Shown: in pieces, positions 1 through 9,088 of the stretch
Layout of the letters: each line of letters starts with the position of its first letter
Numbering within the stretch: the stretch's first letter is position 1
From: Rhizobium hidalgonense
Lineage (GTDB): Bacteria; Pseudomonadota; Alphaproteobacteria; Rhizobiales; Rhizobiaceae
DNA: 64,000 nucleotides
Assembly (NCBI RefSeq): GCF_002914525.1
Contig: NZ_LODW01000050.1
Coordinates: forward strand, 1 to 64,000
Direction: 5' to 3'
Program-made: the position numbers and the translations under genes
The notes under the pieces: generated by a model
What the model saw: only the letters and a program-made list of their open reading frames with translations
Told to the model about the DNA's origin: nothing
Database searches by the model: none

Positions 1-128
1 TTGCCGTGTTTGCCCCAGAACTTGTCCGGGTTCTCGACGCTCTCCTCGTACCATTTCAGGTACTTATCCCGGTCTATCAATGCTCGCTGCCGCACAAGAC
101 GCGGCACGGTGTAGCGCTCGAGGACCAC
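1..128 (-). CDS. Acetyl-CoA synthetase-like protein, 5' end only
   Basis: The minus strand opens with a GTG at 128 and runs off the window edge. The visible residues contain LIDRDKYLKWYEESVENPDK followed by FWGKHG, which is typical of the N-terminal region of AMP-forming acetyl-CoA synthetases (acetate + CoA + ATP to acetyl-CoA). An in-frame TAA lies two codons before the GTG, so either the GTG is the start or the 5' end is damaged; there is no strong ribosome-binding site. With only 42 codons visible, completeness cannot be judged, and other members of the acyl-CoA synthetase family are possible. Confidence 0.5.
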   Translation of the reverse strand, partial: MVLERYTVPRLVRQRALIDRDKYLKWYEESVENPDKFWGKHG

Positions 129-285
129 AGTTTAGCTCCATGTCTTTGGCTTCTGAATACTGATCCCGCTCGATCAGAATTTTGAAGTCTGTTTTGACTG
201 ACTGATATCCTCACCCATGTCGGGTTTGAGGCCCGTTCATGAGTACACCGACAGCAGCGACTTGGACTGCGACCGACAAAATCCG

Positions 286-1620
286 TTACATCATTTCCGG
301 CCGCCTAATCGTCGAGCCGTCGCTGAAGCGGCTCAGCCTGTAGGGTGAGATGTCCGTAATCGGGGTCTCGTTCATCACGATCTCGCTGACCAACCGACCG
401 GCACCCGGTCCAATGGCAAAGCCGTGTCCGCTGAATCCCGCGGCAACCACGTAACCGGGCAGATGGTCCACTCTCGAAATAACCGGGACGAGATCCGGAG
501 AAGTATCAATGAGCCCTCCCCAGGCGCGCTCGACGCCGATGCCTTTGAGCGCTGGGTATTCGCTTTCAAGGTTCCTCAATGCGAGCTTGACGAGTTCGCC
601 ATCGGGCGCTGGATCCAGAATACGGTTCTTTTCAAACGGCGAGATTTCGTCATTCTCCCAGCTACCGACAGCATCGGGCCCATTCCAGAAGCTGCTCTTC
701 AGGCGGTACTTTAGCTTCTTGCCGATCTTGCTGCGGTACATCTGATAGAATTTGACCGCGTATCGCATCCCCCGCGGCGTGATGTCGAGCGTACCACGTC
801 CCGGTACGGCAACCGTGTAGGCGCCGTCTGTCCGACGTCGCAACACGAAGTTCGAAGCCGAAAGGCATCCTGCTTGAATGATTTCGGGCGCGCGGGTCGT
901 CTTGATTGCGGTCCCGGAGATGTTTGCGACTGGAAGCTCGATGCCATATCGCTGAGAAAAGCGCGAAGCCCATGCTCCGCCAGCGCAAACAACTGTGCCG
1001 GCTTTCACAAGCCCCCGCTCAGTCCACACGCCTGTTACCCGGCCGTTGCTGATGTCGAGGCCCCGAACGGCGCAGTTTTGATGCAGCGATACTCCGTTTT
1101 CCTTCGCTGCCTCGGCGATGGCGGGCACAGCAAGACTGGGCTCGGCTCTCCCATCCGTCGGCGACCAAACGCCGCCGACCCAGGAGGATGTACCGCCTGA
1201 AGCTCGCTCATTGGCCTCGGATGAGCTGAGGATCTGGCTGTGAAACCCTTGCACACGTGCAGCCTGGCCCCACTTTTCCCATCGGGCGACATCAGCCTCG
1301 TTCTTCGTGCAATAAAGTATGCCCGTTCGGCGGAAGCCGAGATCGCGGGCAGTCTCGGTGCTCAGTTCCTCCCAGCGCCGCAGACTGTACATGGCCAGCG
1401 AAAGTTCATAGAGGTCGCGGTTTTGCTGGCGAACCCATCCCCAGTTGCGGCTTGACTGCTCGCCACCGACGATGCCCTTTTCGAGCAGCGCCACGGATAC
1501 CCCTTTGCGGGCGAGCTCATAGGCCGTGCAGGTACCCACGATCCCCGCCCCGATGACGACGACATCGACCTCGGTTGGAAAAGAGGCGCTATCACTTACT
1601 TTCTGAACCTGGACCGGCAT
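286..1620 (-). CDS. FAD-dependent oxidoreductase, D-amino-acid oxidase (DAO) family
   Basis: A 444-residue member of the DAO/glycine-oxidase family, which oxidises amines or amino acids to imines with FAD. Residues 24-29 are the dinucleotide-binding GAGIVG motif. A second conserved stretch (GEQSSRNWGWVRQQ) follows the FAD beta-alpha-beta unit, and the C-terminal GFSGHGFAIGPGAG closes the flavin site. No signal peptide or membrane segment is visible. I chose ATG 1620 because AGAGGA lies nine bases upstream; a GTG two codons earlier is possible. It is clearly paralogous to the enzyme at 13710-15032. It lies downstream of the Dpp-type importer in the same direction across a 190-base gap, so the importer may supply its substrate. 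The substrate cannot be read from sequence. Confidence 0.88.
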   Translation of the reverse strand: MPVQVQKVSDSASFPTEVDVVVIGAGIVGTCTAYELARKGVSVALLEKGIVGGEQSSRNWGWVRQQNRDLYELSLAMYSLRRWEELSTETARDLGFRRTGILYCTKNEADVARWEKWGQAARVQGFHSQILSSSEANERASGGTSSWVGGVWSPTDGRAEPSLAVPAIAEAAKENGVSLHQNCAVRGLDISNGRVTGVWTERGLVKAGTVVCAGGAWASRFSQRYGIELPVANISGTAIKTTRAPEIIQAGCLSASNFVLRRRTDGAYTVAVPGRGTLDITPRGMRYAVKFYQMYRSKIGKKLKYRLKSSFWNGPDAVGSWENDEISPFEKNRILDPAPDGELVKLALRNLESEYPALKGIGVERAWGGLIDTSPDLVPVISRVDHLPGYVVAAGFSGHGFAIGPGAGRLVSEIVMNETPITDISPYRLSRFSDGSTIRRPEMM

Positions 1621-1646
1621 AGTCACTATTCCTCTGGCATCGTGCT

Positions 1647-1665
1647 CCAGTCATCTCCGGACTGG
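1647..1665. terminator. Small inverted repeat downstream of the importer genes
   Basis: CCAGTC and GACTGG form a perfect six-base-pair stem with a seven-base loop in the gap between the permease gene ending at 1812 and the oxidoreductase starting at 1620. No T-run follows on the minus strand, so it is at best an attenuator or processing site, or it may be chance. Confidence 0.25.
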
Positions 1666-1811
1666 AATGATAAAAGCTCAACAATCTGTCGTCGTGACCT
1701 CGGAACATTACCGACGCTCGGGAGGCGATGACGTCTGACGTATTCCACCCGACACTCAGGTGCGCGTTCAGCAGCGGATGTCTCGTTGGGGCGGGCGCGA
1801 GATGCTGTTCC

Positions 1812-2690
1812 TCAGCTGTGATCACCGCGAACATCGAACGCATCGCGCAGCCCGTCGCCGATGAAATTGAAGCTGGTGACAGCGATCGTTATGGCCGCGC
1901 CGGGAATGATCGCCAGCCAAGGTGCCGTCCCCAGATATTGCTGGGCGCCGTTCAGCATATTACCCCAGCTGGGCAGCGGCGGCTGAATTCCATAGCCGAG
2001 GAAGCTGATATAGGCCTCCATCAGAATTGCTCGGGCGACGGTCAGGGTCGCGGCGACGATGATCGGGCCTATGGCATTGGGAAGGATCTCGCGGAACATG
2101 ATGTGCGTTGCACTCAGTCCCAGCATGCGGCCGGCCAACACGAATTCGCGCTCGCGCAAAGAGCGGACCTCGGCCTCGACGATGCGCGCAACTTCCATCC
2201 AGCTTGTGGCAGCGATGACGACGGTAATCATGATTGGGCTTGGCTTCAACGCAGCGGCAAGAGCAAGCACGAGGAAGATGGACGGGAAAGAAAGGAAGCC
2301 ATCCACGGCACGCATCAAAACGGTGCCGATCAGGCCTCCCCTATATCCAGCCACCACGCCGACAAGGGTTCCGATCAGCGTCGACAACAGCATCGCTGAG
2401 AAGCCGACCAAAAGCGAAATCCGTCCCGCCATGAACAGGCGGGCGGCCAGGTCTCGTCCCAGCGGGTCCGTGCCGAGATAATGCTGGCCGGTCAGGGGCG
2501 GAGCGAAGCGAGCGCGCAGGTCGATGTAGAGGGAATCGTACGGCAACACATGGGGACCCAAAACGCATGCCAGGGTCAGGAGAGCGATCATCACCATCCC
2601 GATGAGGGCCAGATGGTGCTTCATGAAACGGTGCGCAGTTCGGCTGTTCCACCAGCGCTCCCGGGGCGAATTTGCGGCAATGGCAGTCAT
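1812..2690 (-). CDS. ABC transporter permease, DppC/OppC type
   Basis: Inner-membrane permease of a peptide/nickel-family (Dpp/Opp) importer, 292 residues. The N-terminal hydrophobic segment (LALIGMVMIALLTLACVL) begins near residue 28, followed by a periplasmic stretch and five further hydrophobic segments. The cytoplasmic EAA-type loop is visible as FVLAGRMLGLSATHIMFREI. I favour ATG 2690 because AGGAGACA precedes it at good spacing; an ATG nine codons upstream (2717) lies just after the stop of the preceding gene. It is the third gene of an SBP-less-spaced run ATPase, SBP, DppB, DppC, all on the minus strand. Confidence 0.92.
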   Translation of the reverse strand: MTAIAANSPRERWWNSRTAHRFMKHHLALIGMVMIALLTLACVLGPHVLPYDSLYIDLRARFAPPLTGQHYLGTDPLGRDLAARLFMAGRISLLVGFSAMLLSTLIGTLVGVVAGYRGGLIGTVLMRAVDGFLSFPSIFLVLALAAALKPSPIMITVVIAATSWMEVARIVEAEVRSLREREFVLAGRMLGLSATHIMFREILPNAIGPIIVAATLTVARAILMEAYISFLGYGIQPPLPSWGNMLNGAQQYLGTAPWLAIIPGAAITIAVTSFNFIGDGLRDAFDVRGDHS

Positions 2691-2722
2691 GATGGCTGTC
2701 TCCTGATGAGCGTTCATGGCGC

Positions 2723-3673
2723 TTAACTCAGACGGATACGGGGATCGATGATGGCGACAACAATGTCGGCTGCGAGGTTGCTCACCACGACAAGGATCGC
2801 TGAGAACATGAGCAATCCCATCACCACCGGATAGTCACTGTAGCCGAGGCTGTCGAGGAACAGGCGTCCCATGCCCGGCCAGGTAAACACCGTCTCGGTG
2901 ACCAGAGCACCCGTCAGGACGCTGGGAAGCTGCATCCCAAGGAGTGTGATCATCGGTAGGAGGGCATTGCCGATGACATGTTTCATCAGGATGTGCCGCT
3001 CACTTAATCCTTTAGCGCGGGCAGTCTTTATGAATTCCTGATTGATAACGTCGAGAGTAGCCGTTCGCATGTAGCGGCTCCAGATGGCCACATGCACGAG
3101 CGCGAGCACTACACTGGGCAGAATAAGATGATGGAGATAGTTCAGAACGGATTCGTCGCCGATCGTGTACATGTTGCCGGCTGGAAGCCAGCCAAGTTTG
3201 AGCGAGAAGACGTAGATCCCGATCAGGCCGAACCAGAAAGTCGGGATCGAAAGGGCCACCATCGCACCGACGGTCGCCACGTAGTCGAAAACCGAATAGC
3301 GCTTTACGGCGCCGCGAACACCGATCCACGTACCGATAGCGATCGCAATCACCGTGGACGATCCCATCAGCAACAACGTTGCCATGAGGTGCCGTCCAAT
3401 CACCTCGAGAACTGGCGCCCCGTCGCGGAAGGAGTGGCCCCAGTCTCCTGTCAACAGGCGCCAGGCCCAATCCAGATACTGCACCCACAGAGGACGGTTC
3501 AGGCCCAACTGCTCCGCCAGTCGCTTCAAGTCGTCCTGAGTCATGCTCGCATCGAGCCCGAATTGTGCCAGCGGACCGCCAGGGATCAGGTTGAGGACCA
3601 CGAAGCCGATGATGGAAACGATCAGGAGCAGTACGAGGCTCTGAGCGAACCGGTTAAGTAGGAAGCTACGCAT
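2723..3673 (-). CDS. ABC transporter permease, DppB/OppB type
   Basis: Inner-membrane permease of 316 residues, partner of the DppC-type protein that starts about 30 bases after its stop. The N-terminus (FAQSLVLLLIVSIIGFVVLN) is the usual first membrane helix of DppB proteins, followed by GGPLAQFGLD in the periplasmic segment. The EAA loop is FIKTARAKGLSERHILMKHV. GGGAGA lies seven bases ahead of ATG 3673. The pair forms the channel of the importer whose binding protein and ATPase lie just upstream. Confidence 0.93.
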   Translation of the reverse strand: MRSFLLNRFAQSLVLLLIVSIIGFVVLNLIPGGPLAQFGLDASMTQDDLKRLAEQLGLNRPLWVQYLDWAWRLLTGDWGHSFRDGAPVLEVIGRHLMATLLLMGSSTVIAIAIGTWIGVRGAVKRYSVFDYVATVGAMVALSIPTFWFGLIGIYVFSLKLGWLPAGNMYTIGDESVLNYLHHLILPSVVLALVHVAIWSRYMRTATLDVINQEFIKTARAKGLSERHILMKHVIGNALLPMITLLGMQLPSVLTGALVTETVFTWPGMGRLFLDSLGYSDYPVVMGLLMFSAILVVVSNLAADIVVAIIDPRIRLS

Positions 3674-3744
3674 TCAGGCTCTCCCTGTGATAGCGCCAAT
3701 AGAGGTCGCCGCCGCGACCGCGGCGGCGACAACGGGAGGTTAAC

Positions 3745-5415
3745 TCAGCTCTTCCAGTGCCAGCCGGCAGCATGCCAGGATGCGGTGCGCGTGTTCGTAT
3801 TCGGTTCCCAGCCTTCAAGGCCTTCCTTCGTGCCAACCACGTATGTGGCGGCAAAAAGCGGAAGGAAGGGAAGGTCCTGACGCACGATTTCCTGAATGCG
3901 GTAATAGATTTCACGACGTGCCTCCGGATCGAAGGTCTGGGCACCCTTCTTGAGCAGCGCATCCACTTCCGGATTGGAATACTGGCCGACGTTCGATCCC
4001 TTTCCGCCCTTGGCGGCAATCGCACTGCTCGCCAGACGGTTGGTTGCATCGGGGTCCGCGGCAATTAGATGCGTAACACCCGAGATTGCCGTGTCGAACT
4101 GTGACTTCAGCCAAAACTCGCCGAACATGACAGCAGCCGGCAAATTCGAGATCGTCATCTGGACACCAATTTCTGCGAATGTCTGCTGCAGGAACTGCTG
4201 CACCTGCTCGCGGAGGTTATTGCCGGATGTGGTCGAGTTGTTGAACGCCAGCCTCACTCCGTTCTTCTCCCGGATTCCGTCCGACCCCGGCACCCAGCCG
4301 GCATCGTCGAGGAGCTTGCGTGCGGCGTCGAGATTGAATTCCTGCGCCGGAAGGTTCGGATTGAAATAGTAAGACTCCTTCGGCATGAAGGTTTCCGTCG
4401 TTGTCACCACGCCGAAATAGAGGGCGTCAATGATCGCCTTTCTGTCCATTGCAGCATAGAGTGCCTGACGCACCGCAAGTTCCTTGAACTGCGGCCGCTC
4501 GAGGTTGAGATAGAACGACTCGACGGAGGCACCAGGCACCCGGCTCACCACACGGCCCGGCAACTTGCTGGCCTCGTCGTAGTGGTCGGGCGTGATGTAC
4601 GCCTGGTCTGTGAGATCGATGTCGCCGCTCTTGAACTGAGTGTAGAGCACCGTCTGGTCAGGAATGTATTTGAATATGACCTGTTCGACATACGGACCGT
4701 CCCCAAAATAATCCGGGTTCGCCGCCAGTTCGAGATGGTCGCCGGCCACACGCTGGCTCCACTTAAAGGCGCCGGTGCCAACGGGTGCCTGATTGAAGGC
4801 TGCTGCGTTCGGATCAGCTTCCTTCTCGAGAAGGTGCTTCGGCACGATGAAGGTTTCGGTGAGAAACGACAGGTAAGGAGCAAAAACCTGCTCCATGCGC
4901 CAGGTGATTTCAGTTGGCGAGACCACCGTGAGGTCGCGCACCAGCGAATGGCCGCCCGTACGCCAGGCGCGGAATTTCGGATTGGTGATCAGTTCAAGGG
5001 TGAACTTCACGTCCTCAGCGGTAAACGGTTGGCCGTCATGCCAGCGCACATCGTCACGCAGGCGAACGCGCCAGTTCAGGCCATCCGCCGAGATGCCGCC
5101 GTTCTTTTGCGTGGGCACCTCTAGTGCAAGATTGGGCTGGAGCACGCCGCCCGGATCCATGCGAAAGAGGGCGTCGAAGAGTGAGAAGTGGACCGCATCG
5201 TCCGTTTCGATATGGGCCATCAGCGGATTGAAGACCGTCGGTTCCTGCGAAAGCCCGACGACGACGCGACCCGCAGGCTTCTTGTCGGCGGCCCGAGCAA
5301 TGTCAGGTTTGCCGATCAGGTTGGGAGCGGCAAAGCATGCAATGCCGCCGGCTGCCATCAGGCGCAGTGCGTCGCGCCGAGAAACGTTGCTTTTGGTCCT
5401 AGACTCTTTTGTCAT
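3745..5415 (-). CDS. ABC transporter substrate-binding protein, family 5 (peptide type), Tat signal
   Basis: Periplasmic solute-binding protein of 556 residues (SBP_bac_5 family), the normal length for this family. Residues 12-20 read SRRDALRLM, a twin-arginine export motif, followed by a hydrophobic stretch and an alanine-rich cleavage region (ARAADKKPAG). Conserved family segments include FNPLMAHIETDDAV and LRDDVRWHDGQPFTAEDVKF. Family members bind peptides, opines, glutathione or unusual amino acids, so the ligand is not predictable. GAGAGGGAA precedes ATG 5415. The operon context with a FAD amine/amino-acid oxidase suggests an amino compound. Confidence 0.93.
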   Translation of the reverse strand: MTKESRTKSNVSRRDALRLMAAGGIACFAAPNLIGKPDIARAADKKPAGRVVVGLSQEPTVFNPLMAHIETDDAVHFSLFDALFRMDPGGVLQPNLALEVPTQKNGGISADGLNWRVRLRDDVRWHDGQPFTAEDVKFTLELITNPKFRAWRTGGHSLVRDLTVVSPTEITWRMEQVFAPYLSFLTETFIVPKHLLEKEADPNAAAFNQAPVGTGAFKWSQRVAGDHLELAANPDYFGDGPYVEQVIFKYIPDQTVLYTQFKSGDIDLTDQAYITPDHYDEASKLPGRVVSRVPGASVESFYLNLERPQFKELAVRQALYAAMDRKAIIDALYFGVVTTTETFMPKESYYFNPNLPAQEFNLDAARKLLDDAGWVPGSDGIREKNGVRLAFNNSTTSGNNLREQVQQFLQQTFAEIGVQMTISNLPAAVMFGEFWLKSQFDTAISGVTHLIAADPDATNRLASSAIAAKGGKGSNVGQYSNPEVDALLKKGAQTFDPEARREIYYRIQEIVRQDLPFLPLFAATYVVGTKEGLEGWEPNTNTRTASWHAAGWHWKS

Positions 5416-5472
5416 TTCATTCCCTCTCTTTTGCTCGTTAGGAGGCTACTTCCCGGAGTTCATTGCACTTTC

Positions 5473-7116
5473 TCAAGTGTCTCTGCGCCGTTCTCCGGGA
5501 ATTGCAGCTACAAGTTCACGCGTGTAGTCGCATTGCGGTTTCAGGAAGATCTGAGACGGCGGGCCGCGTTCGACGACCCGGCCCTTCTGCATCACAGCAA
5601 TTTCGTCGCAGATCTGACTGGCAACACGCAGATCATGGGTGATGAAGACCATTGATACGCCGGTCTCGCGCTGGATTTGGTCAAGCAGCTTGAGGATCTG
5701 GGCCTGGATCGACACGTCGAGCGCGGAGACTGCTTCGTCGGCAATCAGCAGCTTGGGCTTGAACATCAAGGCCCGCGCGATGCCGATGCGCTGGCGCTGA
5801 CCGCCCGAGAATTCGTGCGGGTAGCGGCCGAACGCACCCGCATCGAGACCGACGTGGGATAGCAACGCCCGAGCTTCGTCGCGCGCCTGTGCGTAGGGCA
5901 TACCATGTGCGACGGGCCCGACGGTCAATATCTGACCGATAGTGGAGCGCGGATTGAGCGATGCAAAGGGATCCTGAAAGATCATCTGGATCCGAGGGCG
6001 TAGCGGCCGGAATTCGGATTCAGAGAGCTTGATGATGTCCTTGCCCTCAAACAGGATCTGACCGCTGTCGCTGTCCTGGAGCTTGATCAGGAGTCGTCCC
6101 AACGACGATTTTCCGGAACCACTTTCGCCGACAATGCCAAGGGTGCGGCCCGCGGCCAGGGTGAACGAGGCGTCCTGTACCGCAGGCACGACACGCTGGC
6201 TGCCGAACAGCGCGCTGCCGCTGCGATAGGTCTTGCACAATCCATTGACAGTCAGGACTGTCTCGTCGCTCGTCTGCGCCGTGAGTTTTCTGTCCTCGCC
6301 CGTGAGGCGCGGAACGGCGGCAATCAGGCGCTGGGTGTAGGGGTGGCTGGGGGATTTGAGAACCTGATCGGCGGTGCCCTGCTCGACAATCCGCCCTTTC
6401 TCCATAACCACGACGCTGTCGGCAATTTCTGCGACAACGCCGAAGTCGTGGGTGATAAACATGACGCTCATGTCCTTGCGGCGCTGAATGTCACGGATGA
6501 GCTTCAGGATCTGCGCCTGGGTGGTTACGTCGAGGGCTGTCGTTGGTTCGTCTGCGATCAGAACCGTCGGCTCGAGGGCCAGCGCCATCGCGATCATCAC
6601 GCGTTGGCGCTGACCACCAGAAAGCCGGAACGGATACTGGTGGTACATCAGATCCGGATCGGGCAGGCCCACCTCGGCAAGCAACTCGAGTGCGCGGTCA
6701 CGCCGCGAAGCCTTCGTGCCCACTCCATGGGCCGCCATCACTTCAGTAACCTGCTCACCGACCGTCATCAGCGGGTTGAGCGCCGAAAGCGGATCCTGAA
6801 AGATCATGGACACGACGCGGCCGCGCAACTGGCGCAGCTTTTTTGCCGGCGCGTCGACGATGGCCGTTCCATCGAGATTGATCGCACCCGACGAGACTGG
6901 AATTACCTTTGGCAAAAGCCCCATGATAGTATTCGCGGTTACCGACTTGCCCGATCCAGACTCGCCGATAATGCAGAGGATTTGACCGCGCTTGAGGTCA
7001 AACGACACGTTTTCGACGGCATGAGCTCGCTCCATGCCTTTTGGCAGGTCGACTGTGAGACCACGCACCGAAAGCGCTGCATCGCCTGCTGTAACAGCCT
7101 CTGTCGTAACGGCCAT
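5473..7116 (-). CDS. ABC transporter dual ATPase (DppD-DppF fusion)
   Basis: Cytoplasmic ATPase of 547 residues containing two complete nucleotide-binding domains. The first has Walker [13 protein letters not shown], signature LSGGQRQRV and Walker [13 protein letters not shown]. The second has Walker [13 protein letters not shown], signature [10 protein letters not shown] and Walker [13 protein letters not shown]. Most Dpp systems use two separate subunits; the fused form is common in rhizobia. The second Walker B carries EAVSALD where EPTSALD is commoner, a known variant. AAGGAG lies nine bases before ATG 7116. It is the first gene of the importer operon and is probably controlled by the operator cluster at 7221-7293 and the divergent GntR regulator. 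Confidence 0.94.
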   Translation of the reverse strand: MAVTTEAVTAGDAALSVRGLTVDLPKGMERAHAVENVSFDLKRGQILCIIGESGSGKSVTANTIMGLLPKVIPVSSGAINLDGTAIVDAPAKKLRQLRGRVVSMIFQDPLSALNPLMTVGEQVTEVMAAHGVGTKASRRDRALELLAEVGLPDPDLMYHQYPFRLSGGQRQRVMIAMALALEPTVLIADEPTTALDVTTQAQILKLIRDIQRRKDMSVMFITHDFGVVAEIADSVVVMEKGRIVEQGTADQVLKSPSHPYTQRLIAAVPRLTGEDRKLTAQTSDETVLTVNGLCKTYRSGSALFGSQRVVPAVQDASFTLAAGRTLGIVGESGSGKSSLGRLLIKLQDSDSGQILFEGKDIIKLSESEFRPLRPRIQMIFQDPFASLNPRSTIGQILTVGPVAHGMPYAQARDEARALLSHVGLDAGAFGRYPHEFSGGQRQRIGIARALMFKPKLLIADEAVSALDVSIQAQILKLLDQIQRETGVSMVFITHDLRVASQICDEIAVMQKGRVVERGPPSQIFLKPQCDYTRELVAAIPGERRRDT

Positions 7117-7210
7117 CGGTTTTTCTCCTTGTCTACGCAGCTTCTCATTTGAGATTTTGATCGCCGATCAATCATGCTGCCGCGTAATCTTTTCGAGCAG
7201 TGCATCTCAG

Positions 7211-7293
7211 CACCATTCGCAACCAATCGGCGTTGGTTCGATGATTATTATAAGATTGGTCTTGCCATTGGTGTCAATATAGATCAAATTGGT
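7211..7293. promoter_or_regulatory. GntR-type operator cluster between the importer and its regulator
   Basis: Three direct copies of ATTGGT lie at 7255, 7267 and 7288, the last two separated by GTCAATATAGATCAA. Just upstream, AACCAA (7221-7226) and TTGGTT (7233-7238) form an inverted repeat with a six-base spacer, so both orientations of the half-site are present. The cluster sits between the divergent importer operon and the gntR gene. The block from CACCATTCGC (7211) to 7293 recurs at 28888-28969 in front of the gabD-like gene, with 35 of 39 bases identical in the core, counted by hand. It is very likely the binding site of the regulator at 7320-7988. Confidence 0.75.
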
Positions 7294-7319
7294 TTCGCAA
7301 AATATTTATTGGAGGTCAC

Positions 7320-7988
7320 ATGAGCGTGGTGTTGAAGGACTTCATTGAGGCGGAAGGTCTGGAACCAGGCGATCGCCTGCCTCCCGAGCGTGACTTGGCA
7401 CTGAAACTCGGGCTGCCGCGTACCGCCCTTAGAAGGATGCTCAGTTCCTTGGAGAAGGAAGGCCGCCTTATCAGGCACGTCGGCAGAGGCACCTTTATTG
7501 CCGGCAGCGGCGTGAGTTCGAGCGCCCTTCGCCGGCCGGCAACCAATGAAGGAGACACATTGCGCACCTATCCGGCGGAAGTCTTTGAGGCTCGGCTGAT
7601 CATAGAGCCGAAGATCGCCGCGTTGGCAGCGTTACGGGCGACCAGGCAGGAAGTCGAGGAAATGCAGAAATCAATCGCACGAGGCAGCGCGTCGGAAGCA
7701 CTGGGCGAATTCGAGAAATGGGACGCCGTCTTTCATCGCATCATCGTCCAGGCCGCTCGTAACGGTCTTCTTGCGTCGCTCTATGAAGGTATTCACGCGG
7801 TACGGGCCGGGAACCTCTGGGGGAAAATGAAGGAACAGTCGCTGACCTCCGAGCGCATGACGGCGTATATCGTCAGCCATCAGGCAATTCTCGACGCAAT
7901 AAAAGATCGGGATAGCAGGGAGGCCGAGCGAAACATGTACGATCACATCATCGAAGCCAGAACGAACATACTGGGTCCCAGCATTTGA
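7320..7988 (+). CDS. GntR-family transcriptional regulator, FadR (FCD) subgroup
   Basis: A DNA-binding regulator of 222 residues. Residues 1-62 are a winged helix-turn-helix with the family hallmarks PGDRLPPERDLA and GRGTFI. Residues from about 85 form an all-helical FCD ligand-binding domain (FEARLIIEPKIAALAA; FHRIIVQAARN; SHQAILDAI). FCD domains typically bind metal plus a carboxylate metabolite. TTGGAGGTC precedes ATG 7320. It is transcribed away from the importer operon, and the operator cluster fills the gap, so it probably controls both itself and the importer, and by operator identity also the gabD-like gene at 27391-28893. Confidence 0.9.
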   Translation: MSVVLKDFIEAEGLEPGDRLPPERDLALKLGLPRTALRRMLSSLEKEGRLIRHVGRGTFIAGSGVSSSALRRPATNEGDTLRTYPAEVFEARLIIEPKIAALAALRATRQEVEEMQKSIARGSASEALGEFEKWDAVFHRIIVQAARNGLLASLYEGIHAVRAGNLWGKMKEQSLTSERMTAYIVSHQAILDAIKDRDSREAERNMYDHIIEARTNILGPSI

Positions 7989-8111
7989 ACTGGATCTCGT
8001 CAATTGGTGTCGAAGGACATTGTCGCATTGTCCACTGCGACCGTCTCGGCCGCGACCTCTGCCATCCTCACGAGCGGATCACAGCCGCAAGGTGCTGGCC
8101 AACTAAGCGCT

Positions 8112-9020
8112 TCAGGAACCAAACTGCCGTCGAAGCCATGAGAGGAAGTTTCGTTTTCTAGCATCGCCTTCGAATGGAAGTCGGCTCAACAGGATGTAGC
8201 TATGTCCGTTGCCGGAGAATCCCCGCGGCGCCACCAGTTGCCCGCTTTCCACTGCATCGGCTACCAACGGCTCCGGACCAATCGCAGCACCTAAGCCAGC
8301 GATTGCCGCCTCGATACTCAAATAGAAGTGTTCGAACACCTGGTTGCCGGGCGCTTTTGGATCTGCGAGCTGATTATCGGCGATGTATCGCGCCCACGCG
8401 TCTCGGCGCGTGGCCGAATGAATGCGAGGCAAGGAGAGAATGTCATCGCTGCCGGAAGCCAACAGGCGTGGCGCGCATACGGGGCCGACACGTTCTTCGA
8501 CGACCGTTTCCACAAAAAGCTCCGGCGACCAGCTAAAATCGCTTCTCCGTAGCGCCAGATCGATGTGGCTCCTGTCAAAGCTCACCGGACCACCAGCGGC
8601 TAATACATGAACCTCGATATCCGGATGAAGTGTATTGAATTGTGGGAGACGAGGGATCAGCCACCGCTGCGTGAAGGTCGGCTCGCATGAGACCACCAGC
8701 GGTGCGGAACCGCCAACTCTTATTTCCTCGCAACAATCGCTGATCAGGCGAAGCACCTCGCTCATCGCAACAAGGAGGCGTCGCCCCGCGTCCGTGAGGA
8801 AAACGGCTCTGTTTCTTCGTTCGAAAAGAGCCACTCCAAGGTCTTCCTCAAGCAAGCGGATTTGCTTGCTGATGGCGCTGTGTGTGACAAACAGTTCATC
8901 GCCCGCACGCCCGAAATTCAAATGACGAGCAGCGGATTCAAAGGCTCTCAATGCGGATAGTGAAGGAACTCGTGCGGCCATATCTGTGACTTGAAGTGAC
9001 GGATTTCTGTCAGAATTCAT
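8112..9020 (-). CDS. LysR-family regulator, GcvA-like
   Basis: A 302-residue LysR protein. The helix-turn-helix is LRAFESAARHLNFGRAGDEL followed by FVTHSAISKQIRLLEEDLG, and the ALFERRNRAVFLTDAG wing follows. The effector domain (IHVLAAGGPVSFDRSHIDLALRR type segments) resembles the GcvA group, which often controls amino-acid genes. The start is ATG 9020; MAARVPSL thirteen codons in is an alternative and neither has a strong ribosome-binding site. It is divergent from the kinase gene at 9089 with under 70 bases between, so it probably regulates the 9089-12008 operon. Confidence 0.9.
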   Translation of the reverse strand: MNSDRNPSLQVTDMAARVPSLSALRAFESAARHLNFGRAGDELFVTHSAISKQIRLLEEDLGVALFERRNRAVFLTDAGRRLLVAMSEVLRLISDCCEEIRVGGSAPLVVSCEPTFTQRWLIPRLPQFNTLHPDIEVHVLAAGGPVSFDRSHIDLALRRSDFSWSPELFVETVVEERVGPVCAPRLLASGSDDILSLPRIHSATRRDAWARYIADNQLADPKAPGNQVFEHFYLSIEAAIAGLGAAIGPEPLVADAVESGQLVAPRGFSGNGHSYILLSRLPFEGDARKRNFLSWLRRQFGS

Positions 9021-9088
9021 CGTTTTTTCGGCAGAAGCAATAGCGCTAATAATCTCTCGTCACATTGAGAACCGACGGGAGAGCAATT

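Noticed and set aside
240..345. Small plus-strand peptide starting MSTPTAATWTATDKIRYI
   Set aside because: Reads protein-like but stops after 34 codons, runs antisense into the oxidoreductase and has no ribosome-binding site.
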